A DNA stretch of 64,000 nt from Peribacillus huizhouensis (GCF_014138605.1 NZ_JACJHX010000009.1:113265-177264); one strand, 5' to 3'. Shown: positions 24,019 through 34,914, numbered from the stretch's first letter. Program-made: numbers and translations. Notes: generated by a model from the letters alone, not told the origin.

Positions 24019-26796
24019 TTAAATCCATTCTTCAATCGCTTTGACAAGTTCATTTTTTGATACTTGCAGCCAATCAACTGGAGGTATCGCTTGCCTGAAA
24101 GCTTCGCCATATATAGTCGTCATAATTCTTCGATCAAGTACAACGAGCACACCTCTATCTGTGCTTGTTCGAATTAATCGGCCAAATCCTTGCCTAAATC
24201 TCAAAATTGCCTCAGGAAGTGAATAGGCTGAAAATGGATTCTTGCCTTGATTTCTGATGATGTTGCATCTTGCTTCCGTTATCGGATCATCAGGGGGCGA
24301 AAAAGGCAGTCTAACAATAACAAGACAGGACAGATCTTCTCCTGGCACATCAACCCCTTCCCAGAAACTAGTCGTTCCAAATAGGATGGCTTTATCGAAG
24401 CTTTGAAAGTTTTTTAGAAGCCTTGTTTTACTGCCACTTGTTATCCCTTGACCAAACAATGTAAACTCTTGTAACGCTTGAAGCTCTTTTATTACATGAT
24501 AGGTAGCTCTTAACATCTCATGAGAGGTAAATAATATCATCATCCTCCCTTTGGCAGCTTCTGCAGTATGAATAATATGTTGTGCTGCGTGAAAGACAAA
24601 TTCTTCTTTTGATACGCTCTGAATATCTGGAATATCCTTTGGTACAAGTACTCGCACTTGTTCACGATAGCTGAATGGTGAAGGGTAGCTAAACGTTTTC
24701 ACTGGTATATCCTGCATCCCGATCTGATTCATAAAAAAGTGAAATGACTTTTTTACAGAAAGTGTTGCCGATGTCATAACGATGCTTTTTTGTCTCGAAA
24801 AGAATGTATACCATAACAATTTGCTTCCTGTAATGGGCTGAGAAGCTAATGAGATTCCTTGTTGTGGATTTGCTTTTGTATAGTCCATCCAATAGATAAA
24901 ATCGGTATTTTGAGTGATAAAGAAATCAGTAAGAGTCTTCTTAAGTTCATTAATTTGATAACAAATCAGTTCAAAATCATTCAAATAAAATTGGGCATTT
25001 TTACTTAAAGTTTCAATGCTTGTTAGTAACGAAATTCTTTCTGTTAGTCCTGACAAAATCGTTTGTAGCTGATCAACCAATCTTTCTGCAACCATAGAGA
25101 TTTTTTTCCATTTTTCATCTTTTAAACAAATCGATATTCGCTTTGGACTACCAGACCTTTCATGCTGATTTGCAATTGCCCCTAATTGAAAAAATAATTG
25201 GTCAAATTCATAGAAAAAATCAAGCAAAGTTCGATCTATATTCGATTGTCTAGTTGTTGCTTCTAAAGAATATTGGAGGAGCATCTTTTCCAACCGAAAT
25301 AGTAATTGTTTTTGATCCGAATGGCCTAAACGATTTAAAAGAGTTTTTACTGAAACATAATCAAGTCTTCGTCCAAGATGCTTGCTTGCAGCCCGTTCAA
25401 GGTGATGCGCTTCATCAAGTATTAAAAAACCGTCATTTGGAATTAAAGGATCAGAAGATACTAAATCAGCCATTAAAAACGCGTGGTTGGTAATAATGAT
25501 GTCTGCTTTAAGTGCAACAGCTTTGGCTCTTTCATAAAAATCGACTACTTGCCAAGGCTTTTGTAACCCCTTTTTAGTAAATGAATTACTTTGTAGCCTT
25601 TCCCAGAATAACTCACCTCCGCTTGTTAAGTTCAATTCATCCTTATCACCAGTATCCGTTTCTGTTAACCAAACTAATATTTGCATTTTCGTAAGTGCAG
25701 TTTCATAATTGTCTTCTTTTTCCCTGATTGCTCGCTCAAATTTTGCAAGACTAAGGTAGTTGCTTCGTCCTTTTAATAGAACAACTGAAAGTGGAAAATG
25801 AAGCATCTTCTTTAATTTTGGCACTTCTGACTGAAGTAGCTGCTCTTGAAGTTGAAGTGTATACGTTGATATGACCACTGGTTTTCCTTGCTTCACAGAA
25901 AAATAGGCTGCCGGTAGTAAATAAGCCAAGCTCTTACCAATACCTGTACCAGCTTCAATAATCGTATGGTTTTCATTTTCAAACGAATCATATACCTTAT
26001 CCATCATCTCAAGCTGGCCTTCTCTGCTTTCAAAATGGGGCAATGATTCACGAATAAGTTCCAATTTCTCTTGTCTATCGCTTGGATAAGCCATTTTCCA
26101 CGTAGCTTGAGCATGTTTTGTGCTCATTTTCTTAAAAGCTAAGCCTTGAAATGCTTCAATCGTTGCATCATACTCACTTGGTCGAGAAAGTTTTTTTGCT
26201 ATACATTCTTGAATAAGCTCCGAAATTTCACTTTTTAAAGAGTATGAAAGTCGGTATAGATGTTTCATGGTAAGAAGTGGTAGCTTATAAAGTTTCTTTT
26301 TTAGTTCAAGAAAAAGTTGGGCCGTGACAAATGCATCACTATCAGCACGATGTGGCATAGAGTGATCAAGCTTCTCTGCTTTGGCAAGCTGATTTAATTT
26401 ATAACCATCTGAGGTTGGTTTCATGATTTTAGCAAGTTCGACAGTATCAATCGTAGAGCCGTAGAAAGCTTCCATTCCACATCGTTCTAATTCTTCTTTT
26501 AAAAAATTTAAATCAAATAATACATTATGCGCTACAAAGACCGCATCCTTTAATAAAGCAGAAATATGTTCAGCCACTTCTTCAAATATAGGAGCATCTT
26601 TTACCATATCATTATCAATACCTGTAAGCTCTTCGATAAATATCGAGATTTCCTGTTCAGGATGAATAAAAGTAGAATATTCAGCAATGATTTGATCTTC
26701 TTCTATCACAACTGCTGCAAATTGAATAATACGCTCCCCTTTTTTAGGGGAATTTCCTGTTGTTTCTAAATCGACTACTACATAGCGTTGCGCCAT
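24019..26796 (-). CDS. dinG: DinG: DEDDh exonuclease fused to XPD-like helicase
   Basis: A 925-residue fusion. The N-terminal DnaQ-like exonuclease (VVDLETTGNSPKKGERIIQF, residues 7-26; FDLNFLKEE and HRADSDAF motifs) is followed by helicase motifs EAGTGIGKSLAYLLP (Walker A, near 280), LILDEAHHLE and FRQGFGRLIRT (motif VI). The Fe-S cysteine set seen in E. coli DinG and in the helicase at 1-1877 is absent, as known for Firmicute DinG, where the protein acts mainly as a 3'-5' exonuclease. It lies between panD and ypmA. Confidence 0.95.
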   Translation of the reverse strand: MAQRYVVVDLETTGNSPKKGERIIQFAAVVIEEDQIIAEYSTFIHPEQEISIFIEELTGIDNDMVKDAPIFEEVAEHISALLKDAVFVAHNVLFDLNFLKEELERCGMEAFYGSTIDTVELAKIMKPTSDGYKLNQLAKAEKLDHSMPHRADSDAFVTAQLFLELKKKLYKLPLLTMKHLYRLSYSLKSEISELIQECIAKKLSRPSEYDATIEAFQGLAFKKMSTKHAQATWKMAYPSDRQEKLELIRESLPHFESREGQLEMMDKVYDSFENENHTIIEAGTGIGKSLAYLLPAAYFSVKQGKPVVISTYTLQLQEQLLQSEVPKLKKMLHFPLSVVLLKGRSNYLSLAKFERAIREKEDNYETALTKMQILVWLTETDTGDKDELNLTSGGELFWERLQSNSFTKKGLQKPWQVVDFYERAKAVALKADIIITNHAFLMADLVSSDPLIPNDGFLILDEAHHLERAASKHLGRRLDYVSVKTLLNRLGHSDQKQLLFRLEKMLLQYSLEATTRQSNIDRTLLDFFYEFDQLFFQLGAIANQHERSGSPKRISICLKDEKWKKISMVAERLVDQLQTILSGLTERISLLTSIETLSKNAQFYLNDFELICYQINELKKTLTDFFITQNTDFIYWMDYTKANPQQGISLASQPITGSKLLWYTFFSRQKSIVMTSATLSVKKSFHFFMNQIGMQDIPVKTFSYPSPFSYREQVRVLVPKDIPDIQSVSKEEFVFHAAQHIIHTAEAAKGRMMILFTSHEMLRATYHVIKELQALQEFTLFGQGITSGSKTRLLKNFQSFDKAILFGTTSFWEGVDVPGEDLSCLVIVRLPFSPPDDPITEARCNIIRNQGKNPFSAYSLPEAILRFRQGFGRLIRTSTDRGVLVVLDRRIMTTIYGEAFRQAIPPVDWLQVSKNELVKAIEEWI

Positions 26797-27023
26797 TATT
26801 TAAAACACCTCTAAATCCCGTTCACACAAGTATGTTCGTTTGTTGTTCTTCCTTGTTTATACCACATTTAAACCAATAAGGAAAATGAACGTAGTTCTAA
26901 GTTATTTAAAGAAAAAGCCACTCATTTAGAGAAATAGTCGTTCCTAAAGTGGAACTTCATTTTCACTGATGAGTAGCTTTATAGGATTAAGTGAGATTTT
27001 TAGGTTGCAGAAATCTTGTTTTT

Positions 27024-27407
27024 TTAATAAACTGTTGCCTCTGGTTCATGAGAAATCATTTCAATGATTTCGTTATTTTCATTCATAAGAGCAACTTTGG
27101 GCTTATGACTGTATACAGATTCTTCTGCAATCATGATATACGAAATAATAATGACAATATCTCCAGGCTGTACGAGTCTTGCTGCAGCTCCGTTTAAACA
27201 AACAACACCGCTTCCTCTTTCACCTGCAATTGTATACGTTTCAAGTCTTGCGCCATTATTATTATTAACAATAGCTACTTTCTCATTTGGAAGGATTCCA
27301 ACTGCATCCAGAATATCTTCATCTATTGTTACACTACCTACATAGTTTAAGTTTGCTTCTGTTACAGTGGCTCTATGAATCTTCCCATTCATCATTGTTC
27401 GAAACAT
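27024..27407 (-). CDS. panD: aspartate 1-decarboxylase
   Basis: A 127-residue pyruvoyl enzyme that makes beta-alanine for pantothenate. The self-cleavage site Gly24-Ser25 is intact in NYVGSVTID, and Lys9 and the [10 protein letters not shown] loop are present. It is third gene of panB-panC-panD, but a family B MITE now separates it from panC. It keeps its own AGGAGGAGCTTGT ribosome site. Confidence 0.96.
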   Translation of the reverse strand: MFRTMMNGKIHRATVTEANLNYVGSVTIDEDILDAVGILPNEKVAIVNNNNGARLETYTIAGERGSGVVCLNGAAARLVQPGDIVIIISYIMIAEESVYSHKPKVALMNENNEIIEMISHEPEATVY

Positions 27408-27438
27408 ACAAGCTCCTCCTTGTTAGTTCGTTTATTTA

Positions 27439-27672
27439 GGCTGTTTTCACATACTTTGTTGCTTTTCAATCATTTTTACACTAATAACCCGGGTTGATTT
27501 CCGTTGCAGGTACTCGCTTTCCGCGGGCGGTCTCGGAAGCCTCCTCAGTGCTTTGCACTTGCGGGGTCTCCCTCAACACGCTTTTCCCGCAGGAGTCTCG
27601 CACCTTCCACTACAATCAACATCTGTTCGAATTGGTTTCTTGCTAAAAACAACAATCTTTACGAAAAGAGCC
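27439..27672 (+). mobile_element. family B MITE, 234 bp, inserted between panC and panD
   Basis: Same length and ends as the copy at 10975-11208, and nearly identical over most of its length. It is flanked by perfect 8-bp direct repeats TTTATTTA (27431-27438 and 27673-27680). The right-hand duplication contains the panC stop codon, so panC is unharmed. Confidence 0.92.
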
Positions 27673-27673
27673 T

Positions 27674-28525
27674 TTATTTATGAACCAAAAATGTTACATT
27701 GTCAATTAATCTGGCTGTTGAGAACTGAACAGCCAATGCAATAATGACGCTTCCTGACACTTTTTCGATTGGTTTTAAATCAGGATAAGAATATACTTCA
27801 ATATAGTCGATCGTGCCAGTTGTATAGTTCTTAATATGATTAGAAATGAGCGAGACTAATTTTTCTGGATTGTCTACGCCGTGTTGCGCTGCCTCTCGTG
27901 CAAGGTTTAAACTTTTATACAATTCATGGGCGCAGGCACGCTCTTCTTCAAGTAAATAAACATTCCTCGAGCTTTTTGCCAAACCGTCTTCTTCACGAAC
28001 CGTTTCGACCGGTACAATATCAATATCAAAATTAAAGTCCGTAATTAACCCATCCACCACAGCTACTTGCTGAGCATCTTTCAAGCCAAAATATACTTTA
28101 TCTGGGTTAATAATATTGAAAAACTTCGTTAGGACTGTAGCTACTCCGTCAAAATGACCAGGTCTTTTCCTACCACAAAGAACATCCGTTCGTTGTTGAA
28201 CAGTTACTTTAACGGATACTTCATCCGGGTACATTTCTTCAATGGATGGATAAAATAAATAGTCTACTAACGCCGATTGTGCGACTTTTTCATCATGTTC
28301 GATATCCCGTGGATAACTGTCAAAGTCTTCATTTAGTCCGAATTGAAGCGGGTTTACAAAAATCGTCAATACAACAATGTCATTTTCTTGGCGTGCTTTT
28401 TCCAATAAACTTACGTGACCTTCATGTAAAAACCCCATTGTCGGGACATATCCTATCGTTTTTCCATTCTTCTTTTCTACTGCTATTTGTTGCTGTATCT
28501 CTTTTGCAATTGTAAGGATTTTCAT
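27674..28525 (-). CDS. panC: pantothenate synthetase
   Basis: A 283-residue ATP-dependent ligase joining pantoate and beta-alanine. The nucleotidyl-transferase motif is [17 protein letters not shown] (residues 26-42), followed by [22 protein letters not shown] and the C-terminal-half SSRNVYL loop. It overlaps panB by four bases (ATGA). Its TAA stop lies in the target duplication of a MITE. Confidence 0.96.
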   Translation of the reverse strand: MKILTIAKEIQQQIAVEKKNGKTIGYVPTMGFLHEGHVSLLEKARQENDIVVLTIFVNPLQFGLNEDFDSYPRDIEHDEKVAQSALVDYLFYPSIEEMYPDEVSVKVTVQQRTDVLCGRKRPGHFDGVATVLTKFFNIINPDKVYFGLKDAQQVAVVDGLITDFNFDIDIVPVETVREEDGLAKSSRNVYLLEEERACAHELYKSLNLAREAAQHGVDNPEKLVSLISNHIKNYTTGTIDYIEVYSYPDLKPIEKVSGSVIIALAVQFSTARLIDNVTFLVHK

Positions 28526-29358
28526 GCTTTACCCCCGTATAACGCTGCTACTTCTTCTTCTTTCATCGTAAAGCTATGCTCTAATGTTGGGAATTGCTTT
28601 TCTTTTACTTCACTCACGTATTGTGATAGCGCTCCGCTTATTAATTCATTAGCATTTGCATATGTTTTTACAAATTTAGCGACGCGATCGACTCCATAAG
28701 TCACTACATCATGATAGACAAGTACTTGGCCGTCTACAGCTTTCCCTGCGCCAATACCGATTGTTGGAATGCTAAGGTTTTCAGTAATCACTTCTGCTAC
28801 TTGGTATGGCACACATTCAAGTACAACAGCTATCGCACCTGCAGCTTCACATTGCTTTGCCTCATCTAATAGCTGCTCAGCATCATTTGCGCTTTTCCCT
28901 TGAACCTTATACCCTCCAAGCACACCTACTGACTGCGGTGTTAATCCTAAGTGAGCAATAACGGGAACTCCAGCTTTTGTTAAGGCAGCAATCTTATCAG
29001 CTACTTGACCAGCTCCTTCAAGTTTTAAAGCATCAGCTCGACCTTCTTGAATCATGCGTGCAGCGGTTTTAAGTGTTTCGTCCAATGAAAGATGATAGCT
29101 CATGAATGGCATGTCAGTAACAACGAACGTATTAGGTGCTCCGCGTTTCACTGCTTTTGTATGGTGAATCATATCATCAACTGTTACTCGGATTGTCGAT
29201 TCATAACCTAGAACAACCATGCCAAGGGAGTCCCCGACAAGTATCATGTCCACATTAGCAAGTTCTGCTAGCTTAGCGCTTGGATAATCATACGCAGTAA
29301 GCATAACAATTTTCTCATCATTTTTTTTCATTTTCAAAAACTGTCCGGAAAGTTTCAT
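28522..29358 (-). CDS. panB: 3-methyl-2-oxobutanoate hydroxymethyltransferase
   Basis: A 278-residue TIM-barrel enzyme forming ketopantoate from 2-oxoisovalerate and methylene-[25 protein letters not shown] with metal-binding Asp, and the conserved [11 protein letters not shown] and IGIGAG motifs are present. It is the first gene of panBCD, with an ATG at 29358 after AAGGAGGATATTTGA. A terminator-like hairpin lies 60 bases upstream. Confidence 0.96.
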   Translation of the reverse strand: MKLSGQFLKMKKNDEKIVMLTAYDYPSAKLAELANVDMILVGDSLGMVVLGYESTIRVTVDDMIHHTKAVKRGAPNTFVVTDMPFMSYHLSLDETLKTAARMIQEGRADALKLEGAGQVADKIAALTKAGVPVIAHLGLTPQSVGVLGGYKVQGKSANDAEQLLDEAKQCEAAGAIAVVLECVPYQVAEVITENLSIPTIGIGAGKAVDGQVLVYHDVVTYGVDRVAKFVKTYANANELISGALSQYVSEVKEKQFPTLEHSFTMKEEEVAALYGGKA

Positions 29359-29417
29359 TCAAATATCCTCCTTATGTTAGAGGAGATGAAAAATCTTTCT
29401 TGATAGGCATATAACAA

Positions 29418-29506
29418 AAAAAGAGACGAGCTTTAAAGGAAATAGGACCCATTGTCCCAGCCAAGTTTTCAAATAGCCTTTTTCCCTATATAAAAGTTCG
29501 TCTCTT
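29418..29506 (-). terminator. long hairpin/terminator between birA and panB
   Basis: Outer arms AAAGAGACGA / TCGTCTCTTT enclose an inner GGGAAA...TTTCC pairing and are followed by a T-run on the minus strand. It would stop transcription from birA. It resembles family C in size and layout but has different arm sequence. An attenuator role for panB is possible but unsupported. Confidence 0.6.
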
Positions 29507-29666
29507 TAAATTCATCAGAAAATTCATCCCTCCGTCCCCGTCCATTACTGGATCAAGGCAGAAATTTTAGTTTATTAATTGGGTCGTGCAGGTGCAGTTC
29601 GAATGATACTGCCCATTAGGATTATATCAACTTTGTTAAATATATTCTATAGTAACGTGCTTCTCC

Positions 29667-30653
29667 CTATTTATACGGAATCGTAACATCTGCTGAATAA
29701 ATATGGTGAACTTTCCCCAATTTGTCTTCTAAAAGTAAAACACCACTATCCGTAATACCGAGCGCTTTACCGATAATCGTTTCATTTACAGTTGTCGCTT
29801 TTAGTTCTTTCCCAAGTGACACTGCGTAGCTTTCCCATAGAAGTTTTACCGGATTAAATCCATGTTGCAAATATGTATGATACAGTTTTTCCATATTAAG
29901 AAGGATTTGTTGAATTAAAGCTGATCGCGAGATATTTTTTCCTGATTCAATGAACAATGAAGTCGCAGTATTCTGTAGTTCCTCAGGAAAATCACTTAGC
30001 TTCTGATTAACATTTATTCCCATACCAACAATTACAGAATGAATTCGATCCGATTCCGCCTGAAGTTCTGTTAATATTCCTGTTACCTTTTTTCCTTTAA
30101 TCAATAAATCATTCGGCCACTTGATCTCTGGGGTAAGATCGGTAACATCCTCGATTGCTTGAGCCACAGCAACTGCCGCAAGTAGGGTCAATTGTGGAGC
30201 TTCATGGAAGGGGATATTTGGCCTTAGAATTAAACTCATCCAGATTCCTGTGAATTTCGGCGAATGCCAATTGCGGGATAACCGTCCTTTACCCAATGTT
30301 TGTTCTTCAGCAATTACGATCGTTCCTTCGGCTGCATCCTCATTAGCAAGACGATTAGCGATTTTTTGGGTAGAATCTACGCTCTCTTCATAGTGAATGT
30401 TTTGACCAAACGCAGTTGTTTGTAAGCCGATTTGAATTTCGTTGCTCGTTACATTTCCAGGTGCTGAAATAATTCGATAACCTTTATTCCGAATCGCTTC
30501 AACTACATAGCCTTCATTTCTTAATTCTTCAATATGCTTCCAAACGGCTGTCCGGGAACAGCCGACATAATCCGCAATTTCTTGACCAGAAACAAAGCTG
30601 CCAAATGCATTTGAGAAAGCATCAATTATTTTTTTCCTCACATCAGATTGCAC
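29667..30653 (-). CDS. birA: bifunctional biotin-protein ligase / biotin operon repressor
   Basis: A 328-residue group II biotin ligase. It has an N-terminal winged helix (SGQEIADYVGCSRTAVWKHI, about 21-40), the catalytic GKGRLSRNWHSPK loop, and KWPNDLLIKGKKVTGILTE with the catalytic lysine. It biotinylates carboxylases and represses biotin genes. An in-frame GTG at 30665 sits inside the ribosome site. The GTG at 30653 with AAAGGAG upstream gives the family N-terminus. It overlaps cca by 16 bases. Confidence 0.93.
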   Translation of the reverse strand: MQSDVRKKIIDAFSNAFGSFVSGQEIADYVGCSRTAVWKHIEELRNEGYVVEAIRNKGYRIISAPGNVTSNEIQIGLQTTAFGQNIHYEESVDSTQKIANRLANEDAAEGTIVIAEEQTLGKGRLSRNWHSPKFTGIWMSLILRPNIPFHEAPQLTLLAAVAVAQAIEDVTDLTPEIKWPNDLLIKGKKVTGILTELQAESDRIHSVIVGMGINVNQKLSDFPEELQNTATSLFIESGKNISRSALIQQILLNMEKLYHTYLQHGFNPVKLLWESYAVSLGKELKATTVNETIIGKALGITDSGVLLLEDKLGKVHHIYSADVTIPYK

Positions 30654-31837
30654 GTGCTTAGCCACTCCTTTATTGCTGCTTTATCGTTCTTCACTTTTCC
30701 CATCAATACCGCTTGCAAAGTACTGTCCATCGCTTCCTTTACCCATGGTCCAGGTTTTCGGTCAGATGCAAATGCGAGCAAATCATGCCCTGTCAAAGCA
30801 AGCTCAGACATCGATTTAATTTTCAAGTCTTTATAAGCTTCATTCACAGTACGTATCGCATCTTGTACATCGGTATTTTCCAAGACTGCTCTTACAGAAG
30901 CCGCCGATATGGCCGTCTTTTCGCCTTCTTTAAAAAGGAGGAGCTTATCTTGCAGAAAATAGGGCTCCTGTTTTACCAATCTGACTACAGATAGAATAAA
31001 ACGAATATTTTTCATTGGCATCTTCCAGTTTCTTAAAAAAGACTCAATGTTTTCTATATCTAATAGAACTAGGAGAATTCCCCATAATTCCTCTTTCGCA
31101 TTAAGCTGCTCGATATCATATGCCTTAACTTGCGCTAATTGGCTTTTATATGTTTTAAAGCCTGGAAGATAGTAATACAAAGCAGAATCAATGACCAACT
31201 CCATACTTTTCTTTCGATTCATTCCTAATAATAGCTTTTCAAATTCACCAAGAATTCGTTCCACTGATATATGTTCCATTAACCGAACATGTCGCTTTAA
31301 TGAAGCATATGTATCAGGATTTAATTCAAAGCGAAGCTGACTTACAAATCGAAGTGCTCTCATCATTCTAAGTCCATCTTCGGTAAAACGTTCATCAGGA
31401 TTCCCGACCGTCACGATTTCTTTTTTTTGAATCGCTTCTTTGCCATAAAAGGGGTCGATTAACTTTCCGTTACGGTCCATCGCAATCGCATTCATTGTAA
31501 AATCTCGCCGTTGTAAATCCTCTCGTAATGAACGAACAAAGTTTACCTCATCAGGTCGACGGAAATCAGAATACCCACTTTCTGTTCTAAAAGTTGTCAC
31601 TTCGTAATTTCCTGAATCATGCAAGACAAGAATCGTCCCATGTGCAATTCCTACATCTACCGTTTTGGGGAAAATCGCTTTTACTTCTTCGGGAGTAGCC
31701 GATGTTGCAATATCTACATCATTAATCATTCTTCCTGTTAGGGAATCACGGACAGATCCCCCTACAAAATAAGCTTCATATCCTGCATCTTCAATCGCAG
31801 TGATAATTGGCAGCGCCTCTGTGAATAATTGATCCAA
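30638..31837 (-). CDS. cca: CCA-adding tRNA nucleotidyltransferase
   Basis: A 399-residue class II CCA enzyme. The nucleotidyltransferase core is YFVGGSVRDSLTGR with DVDIATSATPEEV. It also has RRDFTMNAIA and the EDGLRMMRALRF motif used in nucleotide selection. It repairs or completes tRNA 3' ends. The frame reaches a GTG at 31849, but GGGGGTGA sits eight bases before TTG 31837, which aligns with the B. subtilis start. Confidence 0.94.
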   Translation of the reverse strand: MDQLFTEALPIITAIEDAGYEAYFVGGSVRDSLTGRMINDVDIATSATPEEVKAIFPKTVDVGIAHGTILVLHDSGNYEVTTFRTESGYSDFRRPDEVNFVRSLREDLQRRDFTMNAIAMDRNGKLIDPFYGKEAIQKKEIVTVGNPDERFTEDGLRMMRALRFVSQLRFELNPDTYASLKRHVRLMEHISVERILGEFEKLLLGMNRKKSMELVIDSALYYYLPGFKTYKSQLAQVKAYDIEQLNAKEELWGILLVLLDIENIESFLRNWKMPMKNIRFILSVVRLVKQEPYFLQDKLLLFKEGEKTAISAASVRAVLENTDVQDAIRTVNEAYKDLKIKSMSELALTGHDLLAFASDRKPGPWVKEAMDSTLQAVLMGKVKNDKAAIKEWLSTCNLM

Positions 31838-31852
31838 GTTGATTGTCACCCC

Positions 31853-32980
31853 CTACCGATTTAACAGTTTAGTGTATATCGCTTCATATTGTTTAGTGAT
31901 CGTATTGGAGTGGAATTTCGTTTCTACTGCCTTTATTCCAGCTTTACTAAATTGATTGTGAAGCTTGTCATCTTGTAATAGTAAAACCGCCTTTTTCGCA
32001 ACCGCTTCAATATCACCAACCTGACAGATAAAGCCTGTCTCTCCATCTATGATTACTTCAGGAATGCCCCCTACATTCGTTCCAATGGCAGGAACCCCGC
32101 AAGCCATTCCTTCCAGTAGAACAAGACCAAAGCTCTCTTTTTCTGAAAGTAATAAGTTGAGATCGCTAATCGAATACAACTCGTTAAGATTATCCTGCTT
32201 ACCGAGCAAAAGTACATCTTTTTCTAGTCCTAAACAATTAATCAATTTGATGATTTCTGACATTTCAGGACCGTCCCCTACAAGCATGAGCTTAGAAGGA
32301 ATCTGTTTTCTAATTTGAGCAAATGCATGGATCACATCTTTTACCCGTTTTACTGCCCTAAAATTCGACACATGTATTATTACTTTTTCGTCATCTTTTA
32401 TTTCATATTCATGACGTAGATTAGAAGAATCTGTTTTATGGTACACTCGTTCATCAATAAAGTTGTAAACCGTGCTTATTTCTTTATCTGGAGCTAATAA
32501 TTCCTTCGTTTGTTGTGATAATGAGTCTGATACGGCCGTTACTACATCTGATTTTTCGATTCCGAATTTAATAAGCTCAGCTAAGGATGAATCATTCCCT
32601 AGGACTGTTATGTCTGTTCCATGCAATGTTGTAACAATTTTTACATCATGACACGCCATTTGTTTAGCAAGTATCGCACAGACGGCATGAGGTATTGCAT
32701 AATGGACGTGTAAAACATCTAACTTTTCTCGAGTGATGACTTCTGCCATCTTACTTGCCAAAGCTAAATCATATGGTGGATATTGAAAAACAGAATATGA
32801 ATTCACTTCAACTTGATGATAATAAATATTGTGATACATTCTATTTAACCGGAAAGGAAGACTCGATGAAATAAAATGAATTTCATGCCCTTTCTCAGCT
32901 AGCAGTTTCCCAAGTTCAGTAGCTACGACTCCAGACCCACCGACCGTTGGGTAACATGTAATACCAATTTTCAACTTCAT
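31853..32980 (-). CDS. bshA: bacillithiol glycosyltransferase BshA
   Basis: A 375-residue GT4 retaining glycosyltransferase joining UDP-GlcNAc to L-malate, the first step of bacillithiol synthesis. The N-terminal glycine loop is [27 protein letters not shown] follows, and the C-terminal GT4 signature is [20 protein letters not shown]. It is immediately downstream of bshB1, one base apart, so the first two enzymes of the pathway are co-expressed. Confidence 0.96.
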   Translation of the reverse strand: MKLKIGITCYPTVGGSGVVATELGKLLAEKGHEIHFISSSLPFRLNRMYHNIYYHQVEVNSYSVFQYPPYDLALASKMAEVITREKLDVLHVHYAIPHAVCAILAKQMACHDVKIVTTLHGTDITVLGNDSSLAELIKFGIEKSDVVTAVSDSLSQQTKELLAPDKEISTVYNFIDERVYHKTDSSNLRHEYEIKDDEKVIIHVSNFRAVKRVKDVIHAFAQIRKQIPSKLMLVGDGPEMSEIIKLINCLGLEKDVLLLGKQDNLNELYSISDLNLLLSEKESFGLVLLEGMACGVPAIGTNVGGIPEVIIDGETGFICQVGDIEAVAKKAVLLLQDDKLHNQFSKAGIKAVETKFHSNTITKQYEAIYTKLLNR

Positions 32981-32981
32981 G

Positions 32982-33686
32982 TTATCCTCCTATAAGGTCT
33001 GCCGAAAGTAATAATGGTTTTTTCGAGAGAAACCCTTCCGCATACGTAACACCTACTTCTTTTCCAAAGAGACGCTCTCTTGCCTCGACCGTTTCGATGT
33101 AACCATTTACAAGTGGTGTTTCAAAAGCTGTATCCGTTTGTTGAAATTGACTTGCATATGCCCGTAAACTTTCAAGCTTTGTATCCATCGTTGCAGTTAC
33201 ATCAACGACAAAATCCGGCTTATGAAAGCCATTAATCATATAAAAATAAAGAGAAGCAATCTTATGGGCAGACTGACCTTTTTCTTCCATATATTTTCTG
33301 ATACCTGCTGAAAAAGCGGCTTCTTCTACTAGTCGTGCGCAATTGCCATGGTCAGGATGACGATCTTCTAAATAGGGCGCAAATACCAAACTAGGTCGGT
33401 ATTTACGAATCATACTCGTAATTTCTTGTATGTATTCTTCTTTCATCTGTAAGCCTCGATCTGGTAAGTCTAGCGAAATTCGCTTAACTCCGAGGATTTT
33501 CGCTGCTTTCTTCGCTTCTTGCTGACGTAACTCTACTGTCCCATTTGAAGACAATTCCGCTTTTGTTAAATCGCAAATGACAATCTTTTTTCCAAGCATT
33601 GCGAATTTAGCTAGCGTACCTCCCATGCCAATTTCAACATCATCAGCATGGGCGCCAAAAGCTAATATATCTATATTGTTTTCCAT
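32982..33686 (-). CDS. bshB1: bacillithiol biosynthesis deacetylase BshB1
   Basis: A 234-residue PIG-L/LmbE-type zinc deacetylase that removes acetate from GlcNAc-malate. The zinc motif is [12 protein letters not shown] with a later [10 protein letters not shown] segment. The frame extends three codons upstream to a GTG, but AGGTG lies six bases before ATG 33686. The gene starts one base after the mgsA stop (TAAAATG), so translation is probably coupled. Confidence 0.95.
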   Translation of the reverse strand: MENNIDILAFGAHADDVEIGMGGTLAKFAMLGKKIVICDLTKAELSSNGTVELRQQEAKKAAKILGVKRISLDLPDRGLQMKEEYIQEITSMIRKYRPSLVFAPYLEDRHPDHGNCARLVEEAAFSAGIRKYMEEKGQSAHKIASLYFYMINGFHKPDFVVDVTATMDTKLESLRAYASQFQQTDTAFETPLVNGYIETVEARERLFGKEVGVTYAEGFLSKKPLLLSADLIGG

Positions 33687-33687
33687 T

Positions 33688-34095
33688 TTACTCACCTTTT
33701 GTTTCGTCTAGTTTTCTCCAGTCTAAATAGCCGTCTTTTAGCCCTCTAATAATTACTTCTGCAGTTCCCATATTCGTTGCCAGTGGCACTTGATATACAT
33801 CACAAAGTCTAATTAAGGCATTCACATCAGGTTCATGAGGCTGAGAAGTAAGCGGATCACGAAAGAAGATTATCATATCCATTTCATTACGTGATACGAG
33901 TGCGCCGATTTCTTGATCTCCCCCAAGCGGTCCCGAATTAAAGCAATGAACAGGAAGTGATACTTCCTGGTTAATTCTGCTACCAGTTGTTCCAGTAGCG
34001 TATAACTCATGTTGCTCAAAAATGTCTCTATATGCTGTTGTAAAGCGTATCATATCTTCCTTCTTGTTATCATGGGCAATTAATGCAATTCTCAT
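33688..34095 (-). CDS. mgsA: methylglyoxal synthase
   Basis: A 135-residue enzyme converting dihydroxyacetone phosphate to methylglyoxal. [10 protein letters not shown], the phosphate-binding [20 protein letters not shown] with catalytic Asp, and FFRDPL are intact. The start at 34095 is fixed by AAGGGGAG; the upstream in-frame TTG overlaps that site. It clusters with bacillithiol genes, and bacillithiol is known to help detoxify methylglyoxal in Bacillus. Confidence 0.95.
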   Translation of the reverse strand: MRIALIAHDNKKEDMIRFTTAYRDIFEQHELYATGTTGSRINQEVSLPVHCFNSGPLGGDQEIGALVSRNEMDMIIFFRDPLTSQPHEPDVNALIRLCDVYQVPLATNMGTAEVIIRGLKDGYLDWRKLDETKGE

Positions 34096-34113
34096 CGGTA
34101 TTCTCCCCTTCAA

Positions 34114-34914
34114 TTATTCGATAATATTCTCTAATCCATATACAAGAACATCTAACTTCATAACAGATTCAACAGCAAGCTTTACACCCGACATGAAAGA
34201 CACTCGGTCGAATGAATCATGGCGAATAGTCAACATTTGACCTTTTTCACCGAACATCACTTGTTGATGAGCAACCAATCCTGGCAAACGGACGCTATGG
34301 ATACGCATGCCATCTATGTTTGCACCCCGAGCTCCATTCAACGTTTCCTTCTCTTCAGGATGACCTTGGATTTTTGGTTCACGAACACTTTTAATCATCT
34401 CTGCTGTTTTTACCCCTGTACCTGATGGAGCATCGAGTTTGCGGTCGTGATGCATTTCAATAATTTCCACATCTGAGAAGTATTTCGCAGCCATTTGGGA
34501 AAACTTCATCATTAATACTGCACCTACAGCAAAGTTCGGAGCAATAATACAGCCTAGACCTTTTTCTGCTGTTAGTTCTTCCAATTTCGCTAAATCTTCT
34601 GTGCTAAAACCAGTCGTTCCAACTACTGGACGAATTCCATGGTTTAAAGCGGCAACTGTATGTAACATACCTACCTCAGGAGTAGTTAGATCAATTAATA
34701 CATCTGCTTTGATTGTGGAAAAACAATGCTCAATATCTGAGAATATCGGTACATCTATCCCTTGGAAACCATCAAGATTTCCTAAATTATCCCCATCATG
34801 TTTTCGGTCGATTACTGCTACCAATTCAAAGCCCGCTGTTTCTAAAACGAGCTTGACTGCTTCACTTCCCATTCTTCCACGAGGTCCTGCCACAATGATT
34901 CGAGTTGTTTCCAT
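34114..34914 (-). CDS. dapB: 4-hydroxy-tetrahydrodipicolinate reductase
   Basis: A 266-residue NAD(P)H-dependent reductase in the lysine/diaminopimelate pathway. It has the Rossmann loop [13 protein letters not shown], the catalytic [15 protein letters not shown] block and the [13 protein letters not shown] segment. It lies between ypjD and mgsA as in B. subtilis. The ribosome site is GAGGAGAATAATAGTT. Confidence 0.97.
   Translation of the reverse strand: METTRIIVAGPRGRMGSEAVKLVLETAGFELVAVIDRKHDGDNLGNLDGFQGIDVPIFSDIEHCFSTIKADVLIDLTTPEVGMLHTVAALNHGIRPVVGTTGFSTEDLAKLEELTAEKGLGCIIAPNFAVGAVLMMKFSQMAAKYFSDVEIIEMHHDRKLDAPSGTGVKTAEMIKSVREPKIQGHPEEKETLNGARGANIDGMRIHSVRLPGLVAHQQVMFGEKGQMLTIRHDSFDRVSFMSGVKLAVESVMKLDVLVYGLENIIE

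Noticed and set aside
29507..29666. Riboswitch ahead of panB
   Set aside because: The spacer has a G-rich segment (GGACGGGGACGGAGGG) but it does not match any riboswitch core I can recognise; only the hairpin is supported.
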